Below are positions 8,278 to 16,200 of a stretch of 22,457 bases of DNA, one piece after another (the first letter of the stretch is position 1; the number at the start of each line of letters is the position of its first letter). Source of the DNA: an uncultured Lachnospiraceae bacterium. GTDB lineage: Bacteria; Bacillota; Clostridia; Lachnospirales; Lachnospiraceae. The notes under the pieces were generated by a model, which was not told the origin of the DNA, searched no databases, and saw only the letters and a program-made list of their open reading frames with translations. The stretch covers positions 1-22,457 of the forward strand of contig CAOJLW010000005.1 in the NCBI GenBank assembly GCA_948438565.1. Direction: 5' to 3'. A program made the translations under genes and the position numbers.

Positions 8278-10419
8278 ATGATTGGCTTTGGTAAAAAAGT
8301 GGTAAAGTACCGGATACCGATTTTGATCATCAGTTTTTTGCTTTTGATTCCTGCGGCTTTTGGTTATCTGCGTACGAGAATCAATTATGATATCCTCTCG
8401 TATCTGCCGGGGGATATCGAAACGATGCAGGGGCAGGAGATTTTACTGGATGAATTTGGAACGGGAGCGTTTTCTCTGTGCGTAGTGTCCGGCATGGAGG
8501 ATCGGGAAATTGCCGTTTTGGAGAGAGAGCTAAAAGAAGTGGAGCACGTCAAAGACGTCTTATGGTATGGCAGCATTGCAGATTTATCCGTTCCGATGGA
8601 GATTTGGCCGGGGGATATCCGGGACGCCTTAAAGGACGCCAAAACGGGCAGCTCGCTTTTGATTTTAACATTTGATACGTCCATGTCGGCTGACGAGACA
8701 TTAGACGCAATAGAAGAAATTCGGTCGCTTGCCGGAAGAAATTGCCTGATGAGCGGAATGTCCGCAGTCGTTACGGATATTAAGAAAATATGCAACAGCG
8801 AAGCGATCATGTATGTGGTGATTGCCGCGGCGCTTTCGGCTTTGGTTCTGGCGCTTACGATGGACTGTTATTTGATTCCGGGCATTTTTCTGCTGAGTAT
8901 TGGGATGGCCATTGTATATAATTTGGGAACGAATCAGATATCAGGAGAAATTTCATTTATTACGCAGGCGCTTGCCGCGGTGCTTCAGCTGGCGGTAACG
9001 ATGGACTATTCTATTTTTTTATGGCACAGCTATGAAGAAAATCAGGAAAAATATCCAGGGGATAAAAAACGCGCTATGGCGCACGCGATTTCCCAGACAG
9101 TCAGTTCCGTCGTGGGCAGCTCTATTACGACGATCGCCGGTTTTTTGGCAATGTGCTTTATGACGTTTACGCTTGGCGTGGATCTTGGCATTGTAATGGC
9201 AAAAGGCGTGGTCTTTGGCGTAATCGGCTGCGTGACGATTTTACCGTCGATGGTACTGGTTATGGATCGATGGCTGGAAAAGACGAAGCATAAACCGATG
9301 ATACCGGATCTGGGAAAAACCGGAGCGTTTGTAGCGAAATATTATCCGGTATTTCTGGGGATTTTTCTGGTTGCCATCGGCCCGATGTTTTATGCGCAAA
9401 ATCATAATCAGGTCTATTATGATCTGGTTGGGACGCTTCCAAAAGAGCTGGACTGCGTACAGGCTGCGGATATGCTGGAAGAATCCTTTGATATGGGGGC
9501 TGCGCATATGATTTTGGCAGACAGCCAAATGCCTTCCAAAGACGCTTATCAGATGGAAAAGGAAATCACAGAGGTGCAAGGCGTTAAAATGGCTCTTGGT
9601 ATGGATTCGGCGGCAGGGCCGCTGATCCCACAGGAAATGCTTCCGGCAGAACTCAAGGAAATGCTGGATAACGGAACCTATCAGATGATATATGTCATGT
9701 CGGAATACAAAACCGGCACAGATGAGGTCAACGCCCAATGTGACGCGATTCGGGAGATTGTAAAGCGTTACGACGATTCGGCTATGCTGATTGGAGAAGC
9801 CCCCTGTACACAGGATTTAATTACGATTACGGATCGGGATTTTAAAATTGTCAATGCGGCGTCTGTTGCCCTGATTTTCCTAATTATTGCGCTAGTGTTA
9901 AAATCCATATCGCTCCCGGTGATTCTGGTTCTGGTGATTGAATTTGCTATTTTTATCAATATGGGAATTCCGCATTATACTCATACCGTCCTGCCGTTTA
10001 TCGCGTCCATTGTGATTGGGACGATTCAGCTTGGGGCAACCGTGGATTATGCTATTTTGATGACCAATAAATATAAACGCGCCAGGAATCATGGACAAAA
10101 AAAGCGGGAAGCCGTGATTACGGCGTTAAACAGCTCCATGCAGTCGATTGTGGTTAGCGCATTCAGCTTTTTTGCGGCGACGTTTGGCGTTGGACTCTAT
10201 TCCAGCATTGATATGATCAGTTCTTTATGTATGCTGTTGGCAAGGGGAGCGATTGTCAGTTTGTTTGTAGTAGCCTTTGTGCTTCCGGCTATGTTTATGG
10301 TATTTGATAAGCTAATCCTGCATACAAGCGCAGGTTTTATATCAGAACAAAATAAAACACACCATCATTTTTCAGGAGGGAATCAACATGAAATTACAAG
10401 TCTTACAAACGAAGTTTAA
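8278..10419 (+). CDS. MMPL/RND-family membrane transporter, 12 TM
   Basis: A 713-residue proton-driven exporter of the MMPL type, small compared with mycobacterial MmpL proteins but usual for clostridial ones. Start ATG 8278 is preceded by GATGAGG; ATG 8266 is possible. The longer open frame from TTG 8119 spans a terminator and is not credible. TM1 is about residues 10-30, then an extracellular domain, TM2-6 (about 180-320), TM7 (about 355-375), a second extracellular domain and TM8-12. Both halves keep the Asp-Tyr pair used for proton relay in MmpL transporters: D243-Y244 in TMDYSIF and D590-Y591 in TVDYAIL. No periplasmic adaptor or outer-membrane gene is nearby, as expected for a Gram-positive cell. 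The last 32 bases overlap the next gene, so the two are probably translated together and work together. The substrate is unknown. Confidence 0.88.
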   Translation: MIGFGKKVVKYRIPILIISFLLLIPAAFGYLRTRINYDILSYLPGDIETMQGQEILLDEFGTGAFSLCVVSGMEDREIAVLERELKEVEHVKDVLWYGSIADLSVPMEIWPGDIRDALKDAKTGSSLLILTFDTSMSADETLDAIEEIRSLAGRNCLMSGMSAVVTDIKKICNSEAIMYVVIAAALSALVLALTMDCYLIPGIFLLSIGMAIVYNLGTNQISGEISFITQALAAVLQLAVTMDYSIFLWHSYEENQEKYPGDKKRAMAHAISQTVSSVVGSSITTIAGFLAMCFMTFTLGVDLGIVMAKGVVFGVIGCVTILPSMVLVMDRWLEKTKHKPMIPDLGKTGAFVAKYYPVFLGIFLVAIGPMFYAQNHNQVYYDLVGTLPKELDCVQAADMLEESFDMGAAHMILADSQMPSKDAYQMEKEITEVQGVKMALGMDSAAGPLIPQEMLPAELKEMLDNGTYQMIYVMSEYKTGTDEVNAQCDAIREIVKRYDDSAMLIGEAPCTQDLITITDRDFKIVNAASVALIFLIIALVLKSISLPVILVLVIEFAIFINMGIPHYTHTVLPFIASIVIGTIQLGATVDYAILMTNKYKRARNHGQKKREAVITALNSSMQSIVVSAFSFFAATFGVGLYSSIDMISSLCMLLARGAIVSLFVVAFVLPAMFMVFDKLILHTSAGFISEQNKTHHHFSGGNQHEITSLTNEV

Positions 10420-12784
10420 AAAGAAATATATCATCCGCGCTGCGGCGGGCGTCTTAACGATTGCCCTGTTGGGAAGCAGCATGGACGTCTATCATGTTTA
10501 TGCTAAAAAGAATAACAAATCCACTGTTAAGCAGCAAGAGATGCAAGACAAGAAAGAAGCAGAGATAGCGTTGGCGGATCTGTTGCAGAGCGATGCAAAA
10601 GCAGAGGCAAGAGAAATTTTAAAAGATGAAACCGTGTATATTATCGCCGATCCGGTGGGAAAAGCAGAAAAAACGATTGTGAGCGAATGGTTGAAAAATC
10701 CGGAAGGAAAAGACGCATTGGAGGACGTATCCGAATTGCAGGATATCCAAAACGTCAAAGGGGACGAAGCGTTTGAAAAAAATGGAAGCAGCCTTTCCTG
10801 GCAGGCAAGTGGGAACGATATTTATTATCAGGGGACGACTGAAAAGCAGGCGCCTGTCACGGAGAAAGTCACCTATTATCTGGACGGGGAAGAGATAGAG
10901 CCGGACGCGTTGGCCGGAAAAGATGGCAAGGTTACGATTCGGTTTGATTATACCAATCATGAAACAAGAGGAGACGTATGCGTACCGTTTGTCGCAGTAT
11001 CGGGAATGCTGTTAGACGACAGCTTTCGCAATATCGAGGTGACAAACGGCAAGGTGGTGTCAAATGGGGATAAAAATATCGTCATGGGCGTTGCAATGCC
11101 AGGATTGCGGGAGAGTTTACAGGCCGACGGTGATTTTTCGGAGGATGTGTCTATACCGGATTATGTGGAAGTGACGGCAGACGTGGAAAACTTTGCTTTG
11201 GATATGACGATGACAGTTGTGACCGGCGGTTCGGAATTTATGCTGGATTCGTCGTTGGATTTATCCGATATGGATCGGCAAATGGATGAGCTGGCCGATG
11301 CAATGGAACAGTTAAAAGACGGTTCCGGAGAGCTTTCGGATGGATTGGATACTTTAGATGAGAAGATGGATACGTTTTCCGATGGAGTAAACCATTTGCA
11401 AAACGGAATTTTGGCCTATACCAATGGCGCAAAAACGCTTGCAGATGGAATTGGAACGTTAAAAGGGCAGTCTGCCGCATTGATAAGCGGCGTTGCGGAT
11501 TTGAGCGCCAGCGTTGCGACCTTAAATCATGGGATTCAGACGTTGGATCAATCCTTAAATCAGGCTATGGGCGATAAGGAGCGGACTTCAGCTGCAAAGG
11601 CCGCCAAGAGAGCCGCCGAACAGGCCGTTGACGCGCAGTTTGCAGATGATTCCAACCCACAGGGATATACCGCCATGAAAGCGCAGGCAGAAGCGCAGTT
11701 TGCAGGATCTTTGACGGCAGACGCCAATCTGGCCCTAGTCAGGCAGCAGGCAGCGGACGCAGTCTCGGCGCAGACGGAACAGATTGCCGGGCAGGCGAAA
11801 GCGATAGCCGCCGCACAGGTGCAAAACGACCCGGCAATCCAGGCGCAGCTTGGACAATTAAAGGAGGCGGTAGCCGCGGCAGGACAGATGCAGTACGTAC
11901 AGTCGGATCCCGGAAAAGCGGCAATTGCAGCAGCGGTAACAGGCATGACACAGCAGCTTGCTGCGGCCGGTTTTTCGGAGGAACAGCTTGCGGCATTGCA
12001 GGATATCCTGACGGCTGCGGCTACGACTACGGTGATGACCGGGGACGGAAATGCCCAGGCGGCGGGAGCCGAAGCGGCTAAAGCCGCGATTGCGGGCATC
12101 AGCGATGCCATTGCCGGCGGCGCAGGCCAGGCGGCTGCGGCTACGGCAAAAGAGGTTGCGCCGCAGAGCGCGGAAGCTGCGGTCAGGGGCGTGGCGGAAC
12201 AGGCAAAAGGTTCCATTGGGACGTCGATGGCTGAAAGCGTTAAGACGGCGGCTAAAACCGCGGCGGGTCAGGCAGCGGCCGAGGCCGCGGTAGAAGGCGC
12301 GGAGGCTGCGAAAAAGCTGATTGCGCAAAGCATTGAGAAACAGGACGCCAAGTCCGGCCACAGCCTGGTCACAGGTATGGCGGCTTTAAACGAGGGGGTA
12401 AGCGGTCTCTATGGCAGGATGCCGCAGCTTACCGATGGGATTGAGCAGCTTTATGCGGGCAGTCAGACCTTAGCGTCCAAAAATGAGGAGCTAAACAGCG
12501 GCGCAGCCAAATTGGCAGACGGCAATCATCAACTTACCGACGGCGTTCGCAAGCTTGCCGACGGTTCTATGGAGCTCTCAGACGGCATAGTGGAATTTGA
12601 CGACAAGGGCATTGAAAAATTGCTCGACGCCTATCATGGCGATATCAAAGATTTTACAAATCGCTTGCAGGCAGTCAAGGACGCCGGTAACACGTATGAT
12701 TCCTTTGGCGGTAAAGCGGATCATATGGAAGGGAGTGTGAAATTTATCATTAAAACGGAGGGAATCAAAGCAGAAGAAAAGTAA
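10388..12784 (+). CDS. Membrane-anchored xxxLxxG heptad-repeat protein, partner of the MMPL exporter
   Basis: A 798-residue protein. ATG 10388 has AGGAGGG upstream and overlaps the exporter gene. Residues 15-38 form a signal or N-terminal anchor helix. Next is a beta-rich domain near 160-290 (YYLDGEEIEPDALAGKDGKV), then two blocks of xxxLxxG repeats at about 295-391 and 658-751 (for example LKDGSGELSDGLDTL and LADGNHQLTDGVRKLADG), as in YhgE/Pip-like proteins. Between them lies about 260 residues rich in Ala and Gln, helical in character. Unlike YhgE/Pip proteins, no C-terminal membrane segments are visible; the chain ends in soluble GIKAEEK. Proteins of this repeat type often sit beside MMPL genes in Firmicutes, so a role as an extracellular accessory of the exporter is likely but inferred. 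The biochemical function is unknown. Confidence 0.8.
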   Translation: MKLQVLQTKFKKKYIIRAAAGVLTIALLGSSMDVYHVYAKKNNKSTVKQQEMQDKKEAEIALADLLQSDAKAEAREILKDETVYIIADPVGKAEKTIVSEWLKNPEGKDALEDVSELQDIQNVKGDEAFEKNGSSLSWQASGNDIYYQGTTEKQAPVTEKVTYYLDGEEIEPDALAGKDGKVTIRFDYTNHETRGDVCVPFVAVSGMLLDDSFRNIEVTNGKVVSNGDKNIVMGVAMPGLRESLQADGDFSEDVSIPDYVEVTADVENFALDMTMTVVTGGSEFMLDSSLDLSDMDRQMDELADAMEQLKDGSGELSDGLDTLDEKMDTFSDGVNHLQNGILAYTNGAKTLADGIGTLKGQSAALISGVADLSASVATLNHGIQTLDQSLNQAMGDKERTSAAKAAKRAAEQAVDAQFADDSNPQGYTAMKAQAEAQFAGSLTADANLALVRQQAADAVSAQTEQIAGQAKAIAAAQVQNDPAIQAQLGQLKEAVAAAGQMQYVQSDPGKAAIAAAVTGMTQQLAAAGFSEEQLAALQDILTAAATTTVMTGDGNAQAAGAEAAKAAIAGISDAIAGGAGQAAAATAKEVAPQSAEAAVRGVAEQAKGSIGTSMAESVKTAAKTAAGQAAAEAAVEGAEAAKKLIAQSIEKQDAKSGHSLVTGMAALNEGVSGLYGRMPQLTDGIEQLYAGSQTLASKNEELNSGAAKLADGNHQLTDGVRKLADGSMELSDGIVEFDDKGIEKLLDAYHGDIKDFTNRLQAVKDAGNTYDSFGGKADHMEGSVKFIIKTEGIKAEEK

Positions 12785-12799
12785 ACGATCCTGTATCAA

Positions 12800-12873
12800 G
12801 GGCATCCGACGGTTTGCATTGGATTTTGGAGAGCGCCAAAAGGAAATGCAGTGAGGGTCGGATGCCCTTTTTT
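12800..12873 (+). terminator. Three-tier hairpin terminator after the exporter operon
   Basis: Three nested inverted repeats stack in one arm. GGGCATCCGAC (12800-12810) pairs with GTCGGATGCCC (12857-12867). TGCATT (12815-12820) pairs with AATGCA (12845-12850). TTTTGG (12824-12829) pairs with CCAAAA (12836-12841), and six Ts follow at 12868-12873. It lies 15 bases past the stop codon. It is longer than a usual terminator and would leave a very stable 3' end. Confidence 0.8.
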
Positions 12874-13057
12874 ATTACCGTAAGTTTTTTACGGCAAAGC
12901 TTGTAATACCTTTGGTCCGGCAAAATCTGTGCAGCCGAGATCCGGAGCATGGATGTATCTGGGTTTTAAATACGTGCGTATTGTTTGTCGGAGAATATAA
13001 TTTTGCTCTGCTTTTAGAAAACAGACTCCATTCCCCAATAGCCTAGATCAGACAAAA
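12874..13057. other. Intergenic stretch without a recognised gene
   Basis: I see no coding sequence with a ribosome binding site here. It holds a small hairpin, CCGTAA (12878-12883) with TTACGG (12889-12894), which has no T run after it. It also holds a 10-bp palindrome TACGTGCGTA (12971-12980) and a TATAAT at 12996-13001 with no matching -35. None of these is convincing as a functional site. Confidence 0.5.
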
Positions 13058-13087
13058 TATACAAAATAAAGCTGAAATTTTTGTATA
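13058..13087 (+). promoter_or_regulatory. Inverted repeat upstream of the GH2 promoter
   Basis: TATACAAAA (13058-13066) and TTTTGTATA (13079-13087) are perfect 9-bp inverted arms 12 bases apart, ending just before the -35 element. The half-site resembles the TATACAA motif before the exporter gene at 8123-8176, although the arm spacing differs (12-16 here, 10 there). It is a candidate regulator site. Confidence 0.35.
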
Positions 13088-13095
13088 GAATGTTG

Positions 13096-13125
13096 TTGGA
13101 ATTTCTTTTTATATCATGATATAAT
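13096..13125 (+). promoter_or_regulatory. Candidate sigma-A promoter of the GH2 gene
   Basis: TTGGAA (13096-13101, 4 of 6) and a perfect TATAAT (13120-13125) are 18 bases apart. The start would fall near 13132, giving an untranslated leader of about 165 bases before ATG 13296. Confidence 0.55.
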
Positions 13126-13132
13126 AAAAAAA

Positions 13133-13170
13133 GTGAACAATCCGTGAACATTCTGTGAAGAATGTTGTTG
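13133..13170 (+). promoter_or_regulatory. Operator-like cluster at the GH2 transcription start
   Basis: GTGAA occurs at 13133, 13144 and 13155, exactly 11 bp apart, about one helical turn. Overlapping this is a perfect palindrome, AACATTC (13147-13153) and GAATGTT (13160-13166) around six bases. AGAATGTTGTTG at 13159-13170 repeats 12 bases found at 13087-13098, 72 bp upstream across the promoter. The position at and after +1 fits a repressor or catabolite-type control site. No regulator is identified. Confidence 0.45.
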
Positions 13171-13295
13171 TATTTTCACAATGGATACCGTGAGGGATTC
13201 GCTGCTGTTTTCGCATGGGGGCGTCAATGGGAACGGATGAAAGGGTATCGTGGGCAAAATCTTATGAATTTTATCCAGAAAGGAGACAACATTTC

Positions 13296-16200
13296 ATGAA
13301 AAGGACGACAAAAAGATTTGCATTGCTGCTGCTGTTGTTTGCAGCCATAGGCGTAATAGGCGCAAAGACGGCAGTTTCGGCGAATGCGGCTACGGTGACC
13401 GGCGAGGAATGGACGACGCCGGAAGCGGTACGGGTGAATCAGACAGAAGCGCGGGCGGCGATGATTCCATTTAACGATCTGGAATCGGCGAAAAATAACC
13501 CGACGCTGCATTTGGGCAAAAATTCCCCCAACTATATTGATTTGAACGGTACATGGAAATTCTATTGGGTTTCCAAGCCGGCGGATAAGCCGGATATTGC
13601 GGGAGTTACCAGCATCCCGGAAAATTACTTTGACATTACGGTGCCTTCGAGCTGGCAGACCAATATGCAGTATGCCGGATGGAAAGGCGACGAGATAGAC
13701 TGGCCGATTTACAACAACCAGGATTATCCATGGGAGACGTCCGGCAACGGCGTTAACAAACAGGCGAGGGGAGACGGTTCTGCTGCTCCAAAGGCCTATA
13801 ATCCGGTGGGAACCTATATGAGGACGGTTACGATTGATGAAAACGATATCGGCAGCCGTTTTATTATAACGTTTAACGGCGTGGAAGCCGGATTTTATCT
13901 GTATGTCAACGGACAAGCGGTCGGATATGACGAGGACAGCTTTACGACGGCCGAATTTGATATTACGGATTATCTTCATGCAGGAGAAAATTTAATTGCG
14001 GCGCAGGTATACCACTATACGACAGGCAGTTACATTGAGAATCAGGATATGATTTATTATGCCGGGATTCATCGCGACGTATATATGACCAAGCAGCCGA
14101 AAGTATCGCTCTATGATTATAATGTGGAGACCACCTTTGAAAACCACAATTACAATCAGGCAAATCTGGAATTGAAGGTGGATGTGGCCAATACAACGGA
14201 CGCGGCTGCGGCGCGGAAAGTGTGCGCATATCTGTACGACGCCGCCGGCAATCCGGTGGCTTCCGTAAACGGATTGGAGCAGAGAGTAAGTCCGGCGGCA
14301 GGCGGCAAGGAAACGGCTGTATTTACAGCGTCTGTGGCCAATCCGAAGCTTTGGTCGGCGGAACTGCCAAACCTCTATACGCTGGTTATGGCGTTGTATG
14401 ACAATGACGGCAATCTGTTGCAGACGGTCGGCAAACGGATCGGATTCCGTGAGTTTTACATAGAGGGCGACGCCGGCCAATCAGAGATGCGCATAAACGG
14501 ACAGAATATTGAGTTTTACGGCGTATGCAGGGGCGAAGCGGATCCGGCGGGCGGGCATCATATCCCGTATGAAACGATTGTCAAGGATGTGCAGAATGCC
14601 AAGCAGCTCAATATCAATGCGATTCGTACCAGTCATTTTCCGCCGGATCCCCATTTAATTGAGCTGGCGGATGAATATGGACTGTATATTATGGACGAGG
14701 TCAATGTGGAATCCCATAACGCTCGTGCTATGGGGATACCGGCAGATGCAAAATATGAATCGTCAGGCAGCGGCGACAAAGTGTTTCCGGGCAATGACAG
14801 GCGTTACCAGAATGCGATGGTTGACCGCATGACAAGCCTTGTGATGCGTGACAAGAACAATGCGTCTGTATTGATATATTCCCTGGGCAATGAGGCTGGT
14901 TCAGATAAGACGGACAGACTGGCCCCCGATCCGCAGGAAGGGAATTTTAACCGTATGATCGATGTGATCAAGGCTCTGGATGGAGAGAAGCTGATCCATT
15001 ACCAGGGTTGGGTCGCCAATCAGCGCGTGGATATGGAAGGGACGATGTATCCGGCGCACAATAAGTTAAATCCCGGAGCTAAGCCGTTTATTATGATGGA
15101 ATATCAGCATTCCATGGGCAATACGGGCGGCGATTTTGAAAAATATACGGATGTATTTGAGGCGTCTCCACGTTTCCAGGGCGGTTTTATCTGGGATTAT
15201 GTCGATCAGTCGGCTTATACGCCGCAAGCCGGAAAGAGCGGACCGGGACTGACCAAAGACGATTTGTTCTTTGGATTTGACCATAGCTGGAAGCAGGGAA
15301 GCGACGATTATAATTTCTGCGTCAACGGGTTTATCTTCCCGGATCGTACCTGGTCGCCGCAGGCGTATGAGATCAAATATTATTATCAGGATTTGAAATT
15401 TGCGCAGACTGCGGCGCAGGCGGCGGAGAATAAATTTACGGTAAAGAATTTTAACCGCTTTAAAAATGCCAATTACTATGATCTGACCTGGTCTGTTTTA
15501 GAAAATGGAAACGTATTGCAGACGGGGACGTTTACGGATGAGGAAGCAGATTTACTCCCGCCGCAGGGCAGCATTGGGGCGGCGTCTGTCAAGGAGCTGA
15601 CCGTGCCGTTTACTGTGACAAAGCCAAAGGCAGGGGAGGAATATATCCTTCAGATTGATTATAAGCTCAAAGAGGATCTGGTCTATGCCGAGCAAGGCTA
15701 TGTCCAGGGCAGCGAACAGTTTATTATGGATATCGAGACAGAAGAGAAGCTGGTCGAGCTTGCCACATTGCCGGAGCTTACCACGGCAAACGAAGAGAAA
15801 ACGGTTACGATTACGGGCGCTACGAAAGACGGTAAAGCCTTTACCGTTGCTTTTGATAAAGAAACGGGTCTGATGAGCGTCTATCAGGTAGACGGCAAGG
15901 ATTTGATTTCAAAAGCTCCGGTCGGATCCTTTTTCAGGCCGGAACCCGATCAGAACGCGGCAATCAATGGAACCGGGTGGCGCACCGGAGGAGAGGCTTA
16001 TGATAAATGGTATGGCCAGGGCGAAAATATGAAAGACGTTACGGTTCGGGTAACCTCTGTGATTCCCCAGGCGACCACAATCCATATCAATGCAAAATTG
16101 CAGAATGACAGTATATATGCTACGGAATATACGGTTTACGGCAACGGAGCCGTTATGGTAAAAGCGAAATTGACTCCGTCGGAATCCGCGCCTTCTCAGT

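Noticed and set aside
11560..12216. Antisense open frame of 218 residues opposite the Ala-rich block.
   Set aside because: It mirrors GCN-rich codons on the other strand and gives Ala/Cys-rich, unstructured-looking protein without a ribosome binding site.
13215..13295. Longer N-terminus of the GH2 protein from ATG 13215.
   Set aside because: There is no ribosome binding site there, and it would bury the signal peptide behind 27 polar residues. ATG 13296 has AAAGGAG and starts the signal peptide.
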